A stretch of 64,000 nucleotides of DNA from Pomphorhynchus laevis (lineage: Eukaryota; Acanthocephala; Palaeacanthocephala; Echinorhynchida; Pomphorhynchidae). The stretch covers positions 178,112 to 242,111 of the forward strand of contig WNNJ02000950.1 in assembly GCA_012934845.2 (NCBI GenBank), read 5' to 3'. The notes under the pieces were generated by a model. It saw only the letters and a program-made list of their open reading frames with translations, made no database searches and had not been told where the DNA came from. Made by a program: the position numbers and the translations under genes. Shown here piece after piece: positions 23,806 to 33,455 of the stretch (positions are counted from its first letter, which is position 1; each line of letters starts with the position of its first letter).

Positions 23806-24753
23806 TTACTCTATGGAGCTTTGATGTAATAACATCATAGTTCGCCGAAAAGCATTAATCTGACGTTTGTACCTAGCATGGTGAAACACCCTCATTTGTA
23901 TATTTAGCAAAACTTTAACTACACAGTGATCAGACAAACCAACAGGAGAATCATATTGGATACTACTGATTAATTGACTGTTTGTCGATAGGCAAAGATC
24001 AAGAAGGGAAGAACTACAACTTGAAAAGCGAGTATGTACATTAACAAATTGAGCAAGACCACAATAAGTAAAACACTCCATAAGGTAACAAGATTCACTA
24101 TCACAAGTAGGAAGAACCGTATTCGAAGTCCATTCAACGTCTGGCATATTCAGATCCCCAATTATCACAGTATCACAATCTCTTCGCGTTTACAACTCTA
24201 TCTCTTCAATGAGTTTCAATATTGCCTTAGAAGCACGATACACAAAACCCAGTATGATGGGTGAGCTGTTATCAAACTTCACCTGACACCGCAAACTCTC
24301 AACTATATCAATAGACGACTTACTCAAAACATGCACCTTAACTTCGTCTCTCATAAAGAGAGCTACACCACCACCCCTACCCTTTATCCTATCACTACGG
24401 AACAAAGAATAGCCTGGGATGGATACCTCAGCATCGGATACATCACAATTAAGCCAAGATTCTGTAATACCAACTATAATTGGATTAACAGACTCGATCC
24501 TAAACTTTAACTCATCGACTTTCTGTAACAAGCTCCGAACATTACAATAAAATATACTATGACTTTTATTCACACCAGTGCGAGTAGTAATATCATCTCT
24601 AGCAATCTGACACACTTCAGATCCCAAATCAGCTAGGCACCTATATGCTATAAGATCTTGCCAAAACCCTCCACATTCACACGAGGTGATACATCTAGTT
24701 GGGACCAACTGATTTGAATGCGTCGCCTCACTACTTGAAAATTTTGCACACAT
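23806..24753 (-). pseudogene. CR1/Jockey-like LINE AP endonuclease
   Basis: Reads FYCNVRSLLQKVDELKFRI, IIVGITESWLNCDV, YSLFRSDRIKGRGGGVALF, VIIGDLNMPDVEW and LSDHCVVKVLL. These are the EEP-family motifs N-R-S, E-(T)ESW, RxDR.GRGGGV, GDLN and SDH. One in-frame TAA (24190) separates ...EEIEL from ...DTVIIGDLN; both halves share the frame. It lies directly upstream of the RT. The start is not defined because ORF1 overlaps in another frame. Confidence 0.85.
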
Positions 24754-24835
24754 AGATTGCTCTCACCAAGTGCAACACGAGATGCGAGTTCTTTCTTAGC
24801 TTGAGACAATTTCTCCCTTTGAAGAGCGTCAAGAT
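24648..24835 (-). pseudogene. LINE ORF1 C-terminal part
   Basis: Continues the ORF1 reading from 28808 across the hAT insertion: DLDALQREKLSQAKKELASR, then ESNLCVQNFQVVRRR, and a stop at 24648. Charged 'R..L..A..EL..R...GE.NL.I..F.VV' segments are known from ORF1 products of CR1/Jockey-type LINEs. Confidence 0.65.
24828..24835. repeat. hAT target site duplication, left copy
   Basis: GTCAAGAT, identical to 28800-28807 on the other side of the transposon. Removing the transposon with one copy restores the LINE ORF1. Confidence 0.95.
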
Positions 24836-25218
24836 CAGTGTTTCTCAAAGTGGTCCGTAGCGCCCCCTTTGGGCCTGTTTGACGATTCAGGGGGCGGTAG
24901 AGAATTTTTGATTAAAAGGGGGTCCATGAAAGAGAGGTGGGGGTCGGTGAAAAAAAATGTAAATTTCATCTTCATTACAAATAAACAACACATATTTAAG
25001 ATTATAAGTAAGCACGAAATAGCCAATTACAATTTATCCTTTTAGTTTTCATTTTAAAATACCCTTTTAAAACATAACACAAATCGCTATAATATTACTG
25101 AAATCACAATACGTGTATAAATTTATTGTGGCGCGCCAGGGGCGACCCCATGCCACAGGCGACCCCCATGCTATTTTTGAAGGGAAATTGGGGTTGTTTT
25201 TGAGAAATATTAGAAAAT

Positions 25219-25289
25219 AGCCCCCATCAAGACTCGAACCAGAACAGTCAATTTGGTAGAGAGAAAACTTACCACTACGCCAAAGCACG
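25219..25289 (-). tRNA. tRNA-like (pseudo-tRNA or SINE head)
   Basis: The - strand has an A box TGGCGTAGTGG (25272-25282) and a B box GGTTCGAGTC (25231-25240), about 30 bases apart as in a tRNA gene. The acceptor stem does not pair and the T stem is weak, so this is not a functional tRNA. It lies inside the Ginger-like element next to the left inverted repeat. Confidence 0.5.
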
Positions 25290-25323
25290 TTGTAAGCAAC
25301 AAAAAATAAAATAAAATATTGCT

Positions 25324-25785
25324 ATGATTTCAAATCATAAAAATGTTATTGATTTATTCCTTATGGTGTCAAATGTAGAGAACAAGGAGGAATACGACAA
25401 TATTATGTTGTTTTTAAAGGACAGAGGTGCAGAAGTAGTTTTGCCAAAAGAAGCAAAAAAAAGAATGAAGCGGAAAGCGAAGGCCCTCATGTTACTTGAC
25501 GAGGTTTTATATCTTAGAGATAACGGAGGCCTGCATAAAAAAGTTTTTCATTCAGATCAGAGGGAATTAATGGAACACGAAGCAAGATTGTTTCATAAAG
25601 AACACCATTTCGAAATGAACAGGTTTGTGGCAAAATGCAATGATTATTTTTTCAAAATACACAGAGATATCATTCGCAAAGTTGTCTCCGAGTGTGTTAC
25701 GTGTATACAAGCACAGCCGTTGACAACAACTCCGAGACGACAACTCCGAGACGAAAAAGCTAAAACTCTCATCATTTTTTTCTAA
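25324..25785 (+). pseudogene. Integrase zinc-binding (H2C2) domain ORF
   Basis: A 153-codon frame. Residues about 75-135 contain LMLLDEVLYLRDNGG, a histidine pair LFHKEHHF and then ECVTCIQAQP, the H-x3-4-H...C-x2-C finger that precedes the catalytic core in retroviral-type and Ginger integrases. The expected D,D-35-E core is absent: the frame reads RRQLRDEKAKTLIIFF and stops. Downstream (25790 on) comes KIIEILSEDRVKIENGEEI, resembling the integrase C-terminal GPY/F segment. I infer an internal deletion of the catalytic core, so the element would be non-autonomous. Confidence 0.6.
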
Positions 25786-25789
25786 AGAA

Positions 25790-26005
25790 GTGAAAATAAT
25801 AGAAATATTATCAGAAGACAGAGTTAAAATAGAGAATGGAGAAGAAATCGAAATTGTTTCTATGTCAAGAATGAAAAAATTAACATTAAAAAAATATTTT
25901 TATTTTGAACGACCCCCAGGGAGGTCGCCTGTGGCATGGGGGCGCGCCTGGCGCGCCACATTTATTATAAAATTTCCACATAATCTCTCAAAAATCCTAA
26001 AATAA
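25790..26005 (+). pseudogene. GPY/F-like integrase tail
   Basis: MKIIEILSEDRVKIENGEEI followed by VSMSRMKKL parallels the small SH3-like C-terminal domain of Gypsy/Ginger integrases (P.KI.E.....V.I......I.HV.R.K). The remainder reads into the right inverted repeat and is not coding. Confidence 0.45.
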
Positions 26006-26167
26006 ATTATAAGTAAATGTGTCGTTTTTCTTTTAAAATATTATCATAAAATTTTTACTACCTATTTTTCATTTTTTGAGATAAATTACTTCTGGAATTC
26101 TTTTTGTGGAAATATTTTGTCTTAACAACCAATTCTGAGAAATAAAATTTTTACAATACCCCCAAAA

Positions 26168-27936
26168 ATGGGAGAGCGACAAAAAAGAAGGCACTATAGC
26201 ATGGAATACTTGAAATTTGGGTTTATAGTTTCTCCAATAAACGAGAAGAAGCCTTTTTGTTTGCTTTGTGAAAGGGAATTGTCAAATAGCGCCATGAAAC
26301 CATCAAGGCTGTTGGAACATCTGAATAACATTCATAGTGAGGATAAAGATAAAGAATTAGAATATTTCCAAAGACTTAAGAAAAGGTTTGAAAAACAACC
26401 AAAATTAGAAGATCTTTTTTTATCTGGTTCAAAACAGAACAATGATGGACTTTTGGCATCTTTTAATATCTCTTTGTTGATAGCTAAAGCAGGGATGTCT
26501 CATAGTATTGGAGAAGTACTACTTATACCAGTAATTAGAGAGGTTATAAGCACGGTATTACACAAGGAGTCTTCATCTATTATAAATAGAATCTCTTTAA
26601 GCAACAGCACTGTTCAAAGAAGAATAGATGAAATGGCACAGGATGTAGAATATACATTATGTGAGTACCTAAGAACGGCTTCCTTTTCCCTTCAATTAGA
26701 TGAGTCTACACTGCCCGGAAATGAAGCTTTGCTATTAGCCTATGTTCGATTTATAAAGGATGGTAGGATATGTCAGGAATTATTGTTTGTGGAAACTTTA
26801 AAAACAGATACCAAAGGTGAATCTTTATTCGATGTTCTGAAGGAGTTTCTCGATAAAAAAAAGAGATACCGTTAAATAATATTCAAACAATCGCCACCGA
26901 CGGGACTCCAGCAATGATAGGGCGTCATCGAGGATTGGTCGCCCATTTAAAAAATTACGTACCAAATATAATAGCCATACACTGTGTAATCCACAGACAA
27001 CATCTTGTTGCAAAAAACTTAAGTGTCCGTTTACATCAAACTCTGTGTTATGTTATTCAAGCTATAAACAAGATTAAGAGCAGCTCACTTAGTTCAAGAT
27101 TATTCAAGCAGCTTTGTGTCGAAAACGACGAAGAATTCAATTCCTTATTGCACCACACCGAAGTTAGATGGTTATCAAAAGGTTGTTGTTTGAATAGAGT
27201 TTTGAATCTATATAGCTCTGTCATTGAATTTTTTATCGAAAGAGATGATCCAATACACCTAAAGTTAAACGAATCAATAGTTGATATAGCATATTTGACT
27301 GATTTGTTTAATTTATTTAATGAAATGAATCTAAAACTACAGGGCAATGATCTAAACTTAATAAAGGCAAAATCTGTGCTAGCAGGATTTGTAAATAAGA
27401 TATTATTATACAAACAGAATTTAGGAAGAGGCATATTTACACAATTCCCAAATATTGAATTAGCAAAGCCTTCAGAAGATGATATTCTTGCTTACTGCAG
27501 CCATCTTGATACCCTATATTATGATTTTAATCAAATATTTGTCGATATTTTTACAATGAACATACCTGATTGGATTCTAGATCCTTTTTCGAACATTCCT
27601 ACAGAAGGATCAGCAAGATTGCAAGAAGAATTATTGGAATTGAGTAATGATTATGAATTGAAATTCAAATTCAAAAGCGGCTATCAACAATTTTGGTTGC
27701 AAAATAAAATTCAACAAAGTTATCCTGAAACATGGGCAATCGTTCAGAAGTTTTTGATTGCCTTCCCAACGTCATATCTGGTCGAAAGAGGATTTAGCGC
27801 AGTTACAAATCTTTTGTCAAAGAAAAGAAATCGTCTTCAAATAGTTCAGAGAGGCAATCTAAGACTTCTATTAACTAATATAGAACCGAAAATCAAAACC
27901 CTGGTAGACTCGCACCAGATACATCCGTCTCATTAA
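26168..27936 (+). pseudogene. hAT transposase (BED finger), one frameshift
   Basis: The first frame (26168-26875) starts MGERQKRRHYSMEYLKFGF. It has a BED-type finger KPFCLLCERELSNSAMKPS...HLNNIHSE and then FSLQLDESTLPGNEALLLAY. An A8 run near 26856-26863 shifts the frame. The second frame carries IATDGTPAMIGRHRGLVAHL, HCVIHRQHLVAKNL, HTEVRWLSKGCCLNRV and the C-terminal dimerisation block FPTSYLVERGFSAVTNLLSKKRNRL, ending at 27936. The domain order is that of ZBED5/SCAND3-like hAT transposases, at full length (about 590 residues). A single homopolymer indel is the only break, so a very similar active copy may exist, or the indel could be a sequencing error. Confidence 0.9.
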
Positions 27937-28004
27937 ACACTTAACGCAAACTATTATTTAAATATATGGAGATCGTGCATAAAATAAACTATAAGTAAAT
28001 CAGA

Positions 28005-28540
28005 ATTTACTTAAAAACTACTATTAATATATATCGTAAAGATGACATATTTAAATTTACAAGAAACATATTTTTGCATGAGCATTCATGCATACCATAT
28101 AATATAAAATATAATACATTAAATAATGAAATTTTAAGAATTGCAACAATATGTAATGATATTGGCTTTCTTCAAAATCATTTAAATAATTTAATAGATA
28201 CATATTTTAAACTAGGTTACTATAAAAATAACATCGAGCAGAAAATAGTAAAATATATAAGTCAACACAATAATATAAAGAATAAATTTAAACTCTTAAG
28301 TGGCAAATTTTTATGGATGGATAATAAATAATATACTTTGCATTAGAATAAGATACTAGATAGTTATTTCAGAGGAAATACATCATTAGCATGTATTTGG
28401 CCCCGCTGCTATGTTGGGTAGAGGAGTTAGGGGCCGAAACCTGATAGCATAGCAGTTCCTCCTGATGACCTCTAATTCTTATTCTGATACAACGTCTGTT
28501 ATTTATTAGTCAATTCATAAAAATGACGTTTATTTTAAAT

Positions 28541-28571
<31 letters not shown>

Positions 28572-28727
28572 ACTTGATTTAAATTATAGAAAATCTAAAA
28601 ACAATTATTAATTTTATTATTTAATTATTAAATTTTGATTTAGCATTATTATGTTTTGTTTATTTTATAATTATATAACAATACGTAGACTCAGTTAGCT
28701 GATTTAATTTTATTAATATATTTTTTA
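28005..28727 (+). mobile_element. YIDD-type retroelement, 3' tail (copy A)
   Basis: The coding end 28074-28331 (EHSCIPYNIKYNTLN... to GKFLWMDNK stop) is followed by the roughly 390-base 3' UTR shared with the copies at 34.2, 50.4 and 59.2 kb, ending ACGTAGACTCAGTTAGCTGA. It is truncated at the 5' side inside the hAT. Near-identity to the - strand copy at 50.07-50.7 kb points to recent activity. Confidence 0.8.
28399..28455 (+). promoter_or_regulatory. Potential 3' UTR pseudoknot of the YIDD-type family
   Basis: GGCCCC (28399-28404) can pair with GGGGCC (28430-28435), and CTGCTATG (28406-28413) with CATAGCAG (28448-28455). The two helices interleave as in an H-type pseudoknot. Both pairings are present in the copy at 50.3 kb. 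In the copies at 34.3, 34.8 and 59.3 kb a shortened first helix and most of the second remain. Confidence 0.5.
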
Positions 28728-28799
28728 TATCAGGGGGTCCATAATAAATATTGTTTTTTTCAAAGGGGGCGGCTGACAAAAAAAGTTTGAGGAACACTG

Positions 28800-28807
28800 G
28801 TCAAGAT
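28800..28807. repeat. hAT target site duplication, right copy
   Basis: GTCAAGAT, matching 24828-24835. Confidence 0.95.
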
Positions 28808-29600
28808 CTTTCAAGAGACTAACATGGGATCCTTTTAAACGATATGAATTTCGAAGAATTAACTCAGCATGCGACTGCTCCCTAAATACGGCCTTGAGTA
28901 AACGCGGCCTATTACTAAGTGTATCACGCTTACCCAGTCGAAATAATGCAACGAGTTTAACACGTTTGACAATATCCACATTGCAAGAACCAAGTACCTG
29001 CGTCAATATAAATCTCACACTCTGGACGTCCTCGTTAAGACGTACTTGTGCGTTCTCAAATAAAGATTCTCTTACATTGGCCAAAATAACAGATCTACAT
29101 AGATCAGTGGTGTGTTTCCTATTATTACCAATTTGTAATTCGAGACCGTCACGTGACACTGCGGATGGTGTATATTGACTTATCATTGACGCTTGTTCCT
29201 TCTTTTTGACAGTCTCATTATCAGACATATGGCCATGATTCAAAACCTGACAATATGTATATTCATCATTAGTAACATCAAGTAAATTCACTGGAACATC
29301 CATGGCTACAGTCTCACCTTCTACAGTTAAATCTATATTCATTGGATTATTTGCAAGACTTGAGGAGGGATATATAGAGTTAAGACTTTAGGAGGGATAT
29401 ATGGAGTTAGAATAGCTTCCATCACTATGACTGGAATTTTCAACATTCTTAGTAGATTTGGAAATAAGAACTTCCTTACTTTGACCGGCACTTATGCTTT
29501 TTGGAATTGGTGGAGCTGATATGGGTCCAAGAGAATTACAACTCGACTGACCGACAACCAAGGGGGTAGATTTCGTCTTCAAAGACATCTTCTTAGTGTA
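28808..29600 (-). mobile_element. CR1/Jockey-like LINE, 5' part with ORF1
   Basis: ORF1 begins MSLKTKSTPLVVG (29588) and continues through TPSAVSRDGLELQIGNNRK, SVILANVRESLFENAQVRLN and FRLGKRDTLSNRPRLLKAVF to SHVSLLKDLD at the hAT junction. A 27-base tandem duplication (about 29359-29412; NSIYPSxSL twice) carries an in-frame TAA in one unit, the only stop I see in this part. 'R...G.RLG......RPR.LKV.F' is typical of LINE ORF1 RNA-binding domains. Confidence 0.75.
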
Positions 29601-29886
29601 ACGTTTTCAGAGATAATCTATTTTTAATTTGTCTAATTTTAATTAAACAAATTTTTCGATGTCACCATTGTCTTTTCTAAATCTCGATTTGACAATTCTT
29701 AATATATTCTTGTACACTACGTCAATATTAATATCATCTGCGTCTCTATATCACACTTATTTTGAATTTGATACGCTAGAATTGATTACATGACGCTTTT
29801 CGCACAACATTGTTATCTTTATGTTGTGTAGATGATATTGTTTGCTTATAAATCTTTTAAATTATACAAATTACAACAACAATTTC

Positions 29887-29932
29887 TTGACAAGAAAAAA
29901 CAAATAATGTTACACCAGATTTTTCTTGTCAA
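29887..29932. repeat. 13-bp perfect hairpin at RTE-like LINE 3' end
   Basis: TTGACAAGAAAAA (29887-29899) is exactly complementary to 29920-29932. It begins at the stop codon of the RTE-like LINE (29929-29931, - strand), so on the LINE RNA it would be a 3' hairpin. Confidence 0.7.
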
Positions 29933-31495
29933 TCACTGGTCCGGGTGTCGGGTCGTGGAGACAGTGCACGAAACAAACTACTCCAGACATCGCGATCCTG
30001 GGCAACAGACCAAAGTTCTCTTTCAGATAGCCCAAGGCGGTCTTCGGCCAGTTTCTAGATTTAATATATCCACCGGTATCGAGGTCTTCCTCGAGGTCGC
30101 TTTCTAGAGAGTCCGACCTAAAAAACCCTCCGAGTAAGGCGATCCCTATACATCGTCAGAACGTGTCCTAGCCACCTTAAGTTACTTTATTCGATAAAGA
30201 GAAGCAGCGACTTTACTCCAAGTCCATTCAGGATGACCAAATTCCTAATTTATCTCAAAGGCTAAGATCGGTCACACCGCAAAGGATTCTCATTTCAGTT
30301 GCCTGTATCCGAGATATTATCCTTTTAGCCATAACCCAAAGCTCATAACCATAGGTTAAAATAGGAACGAAGATTGCGTGGTAAACCGAAAGCTTCGCCC
30401 GGAGACTCAACTCCCACTTATCCACGACATACCTGTACAAAGAAGCATTGCTACGTTAGCTAAACATATCAGCTTTTTAATCTCCCTGATGTTCCTGCCG
30501 TCCCTCATAAACAATACTCCAAGATACTTGAAATCCTCCATATTAGGAAACATCTTTTCCCCAATCCGGATTGACATTGACATCTGAATCCGAGACGAAC
30601 ACATAGAGACCGTTTTTGAGGTACTAACCAACATCCCTGCCACTTTGCATTTCATTGTAAATAGGTCTATTAAGCATTGTAAATCCTCTGGACAAGAAGC
30701 CAACAAGATAACATCATCTGCAAAAAGCAGAGATGGTATCCTGATGGAACCGAATTAAAGACCGACATCCGTCAGAGTAGCTCGTCTCGTAATTTTGCCC
30801 ATGTAAACAAGGAACAAAAGTGGAGACAAATCACAACCCCGGAGAAACTTAACGCCTACTGGAAATGATTCAGACTTTATACCTAGAACACGAACACAAC
30901 TCATACTTTGTTCATACAGAGAAACCATAGCTACTCGAAGATATTGTAGTACTCCTTACTCCCTTCGTACCTCCCACAACCTCTCTCGCGGAACTTGGTC
31001 AAATGCCTTCTCCAAATCTACAAAACACATGTAGACCGGTTGAGCGAACTTTCAAGACTGTTCAAGGATTGTTGAGAGAGTAAAGAGCTGATCCGTAGTT
31101 CCACGACCTGGACGAAAGCCGCATTGTTCCTCTTGCAACTATCCCTCAACTATAGGCCGTATCCTTAACTCAAGAATCCTAGCAAATAGCTTACCAGTTT
31201 GGCTAAGAAGAGTGCTGTCCTGATAATTAGTACGCACTCTTCGGTCACCTTTCTTAAAGATCGTTACCACCACCTCAGTTCGCAACTCACTAGGAACCTT
31301 GTTCGACTTCAATGCGACATTGAATATCCGTATTAGCAACTTCATGCCAACAACGTCGAGAGCCTTTAAAGCTTCAGTTCGAATCTCTTCTACTCTAGAA
31401 GACTTGACATTACGAAGTTTTTTAACAACAGCAATGACCTCTTCCAAAGAGATGACCTCTTTCGTTGGTTCTAAATGCTCTACTTCTACAGATTA
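29929..31495 (-). pseudogene. RTE/Rex-like LINE pol remnant
   Basis: On the - strand and in order: VIAVVKKLRNVKSSRVEEIRTEALKALD, VVTIFKKGDRRVRTNYQDSTLLS, CGFRPGRGTTDQLFTL, QPVYMCFVDLEKAFDQVPRE (A box), LLFADDVILLAS (catalytic FADD intact), FKYLGVLFMRDGRNIREI, RAKLSVYHAIFVPILTYGYELWV, SRIQATEMRILCGV, and the end ERELWSVAQDRDVWSSL...TRTSD before the stop at 29929. It is scattered over three frames with several stops, and the endonuclease half is missing. The block order closely follows a LINE lineage that is abundant in fishes and other animals. Confidence 0.85.
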
Positions 31496-32470
31496 AGATA
31501 AAATTAATCCAGCTCTACTTCCATAGATTAATTATGCAAATTAATGTAAATTAATCAATATCTATGAATATTGTAGGATTGACAGTCGGATGTCATATAA
31601 ACTTGTTAAAATTTGCCTATACAAATCTATCAAAGCGTACAATGTGTTATAATTAGGATGAAACGCATATTCGTTTTGATTAATTCGATCAACGAAATCA
31701 ACGATATAGCTCGAAAGTTGCTTTTCAACCAAAAATCAGAATCGTTCAAAATCAAAATTACTCGAGAGATTTTTAAGCATTCTGGTTCCTATTATTATGC
31801 AAATTTTAATGCTAAAGCTATTTGTCAATGACCGTTTAGTCAAATTAGTAAGGTTTTGAAGAATTCTTATGGGCAAATCTTACTCTTTGATTTCTTCAAC
31901 CGAAGATCCATAATTTTAATTTTGAAAAAAAATCGATTCGATGGTCATATCTTCACTTACTCTGGTATCGTTGTGTATAGTTGATGTGTAGTGCTTTGCC
32001 TGAAAGTTCGTGTCCGATTTGTGAATCGTCAATGTGCAATTTATTTGATCAAGAATTGTTGATAGATCCAGTTGTTGTTAAGTTGGACATATATTTGATT
32101 CCCCGCAAAGTCGATTGATATTTCTCAGCAAACTTCAATATGATGGGTATTACAGATATTTTGTGTCAATAGTTACGACGACTTTCAAAAAATTAGACGA
32201 TCTGATCGTTTTCATAATGTCTAAATTAACTTTATTATATTTGCTATACTCCGTGTCTTTTCGAAGACCTAAATATTTAATTTATGAAGTCGTCGCTTCC
32301 TTATCTTGAAAGTGATGTAGATTTTTCTTAATATTTAGTTTATGGAATCATCCTTTGCTTATATTTGAAGTTTTATGGAATCATCCTTTGCTTATCGTTG
32401 AAGTTATTATTTTTCTTCTTTGCCTACACAATTCAAAAGAGCAGCCAATTAATGATATGCTATTTTCAAA
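31496..32470. other. Unresolved intergenic stretch
   Basis: No gene recognised. Short open frames (31613-31831, 32115-32309) have no motif. It could be decayed LINE sequence between the RTE-like and endonuclease pieces. Confidence 0.4.
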
Positions 32471-33010
32471 TCAGGCTGATGTGCATCGACCGAGTTCAAA
32501 TAATTCCGAATTGCATATTTTTTGAGCATTTGCTTCACATAATAAGCGACTGTTTTTATTTGAAATCAATTTCGTTGCCTTGATCAATATCGACGAGTGA
32601 TCTGAATTCACAAGATGTGCACGTAATGACATAGTGCTAGATTGATACAAGAAATCATCAATATAAGCTAATACATTGGCTTTTATTAAATTCAAGCTAT
32701 TTACATTTCCTATTTCAGAATTAAAACATCATGTTGGTTTGTAGTGCATTCAATTGATAGACGGTTAAAATCGCCAGCTACAAGTATATAAAAATATTTA
32801 TCAAAATAATCGATGATATATCATCATGCCATGTATTGATAAGCATTAATCACTAGCAGATGCTTTCCTTATTTCGACAACAATATTTTCTATATCATTT
32901 TGGATGTAACATTCTAGATGCGTGGGTATAAATAGTGATTTAATGCTTATGTAAAAACAGAATCCACCACCTGTTTGATTTAAACGACTGTTTGGCATTA
33001 ACTGATATGT
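32471..33010 (-). pseudogene. LINE AP-endonuclease fragment
   Basis: The - strand reads LNQTGGGFCFYISIKSLF...LECYIQND-IENIVVEI (EEP block GGGV.FYI...L......E...VEI), then YILVAGDFNRLSIE (GDFN block) and NSDHSSILIKA (SDH block). The three motifs are in EEP order over 500 bases, with frame changes between them. It is degraded and truncated, with no RT attached. Confidence 0.6.
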
Positions 33011-33455
33011 CCCAATGTTAACCGAGAGATATACTAAATATTACTCTTTTGGATTGCATCATATCAGGTATGTTAGATTTTTTGATAAAATATCGAAGTA
33101 TCATTAGTATCGCTATACCTCTCGTTAAATTGGTTTGTTTTGTTCTAACAAAGTAAACAATCAATATATTCTGTCGTTCAACCAAATAAAAGAGCCATCG
33201 ATTCCTACGTTCATCCTGGAGCGCTACATATCGCAATTAAAGTAATTACATATTACCTATATAATCACATATTTTATCAAAGTATAAACTTGATGAATAT
33301 TCAATTTTATTATTAATAAAATCGAATTAATAGAAACTTTAAATATAAAGTAAAAATTATTTAAAAGTTTAATTAAAGGTTTTTTCAACGGAAAATAATA
33401 GTTTCCGTATAATATTAGATTTACTTTTAAACTTTATTAGATTTACTTTTATTAA
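33011..33455. other. Intergenic, nothing recognised
   Basis: AT-rich. The frame 33236-33018 (-) may be a decayed upstream part of the LINE endonuclease but shows no motif. Confidence 0.4.

Larger units (their letters stand above)
21780..24835 (-). mobile_element. CR1/Jockey-like LINE, 3' part (interrupted by hAT)
   Basis: On the - strand this holds the end of ORF1, then the AP endonuclease, reverse transcriptase and C-terminal domain. The element begins near 29600 and is cut by the hAT at 24836-28799. Joining the sequence over the 8-bp duplication restores the ORF1 reading SLLKDLD-ALQREKLS. At least four in-frame stops and one frameshift inactivate ORF2. Confidence 0.88.
25127..25960 (+). 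mobile_element. Ginger-like integrase-type DNA element, internally deleted
   Basis: The element starts TGTGGCGCGCCAGG and ends with its inverse, GGCGCGCCACA. Inverted repeats (including ATGCCACAGGCGACC) extend about 45 bases, and TTTAT flanks both sides (25122-25126, 25961-25965). TG...CA ends and a 5-bp duplication are integrase-type hallmarks. The inside codes for an integrase zinc-binding domain and a GPY/F-like tail but lacks the DDE core. Terminal inverted rather than direct repeats favour a Ginger-type cut-and-paste element over an LTR element. It sits in the hAT between the left end and the transposase. Confidence 0.7.
24836..28799 (+). mobile_element. Complete hAT transposon inside a LINE
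   Basis: The ends are CAGTGTTTCTCAAAG (24836) and the inverse of CAGTGTTCCTCAAAC (28799), a typical hAT terminus (CAGTGxTTCTCAA). GTCAAGAT is present at 24828-24835 and 28800-28807, a perfect 8-bp target site duplication as expected for hAT. Inside are an integrase-type element (25127-25960), a BED-finger transposase (26168-27936, one frameshift) and a YIDD-type retroelement tail (about 28005-28727). GC-rich subterminal repeats (GGGGGCGG) lie next to both ends. Confidence 0.95.

Noticed and set aside
25219-25289. Functional tRNA gene
   Set aside because: The acceptor stem does not pair and the T stem is weak.
28399-28455. Full HDV-like ribozyme in the same UTR
   Set aside because: The helix order fits, but no P3 or P4 hairpin and no catalytic C context can be found. 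Kept only as a possible pseudoknot.
28440-28480. CTGATGA in the YIDD-type 3' UTR as a hammerhead
   Set aside because: GAAA precedes instead of following at stem II distance, the base pairs flanking it do not form, and other copies have TTGATGA or TGTTGAC.
28894-29178. Forward open frame of 94 codons
   Set aside because: Antisense to LINE ORF1.
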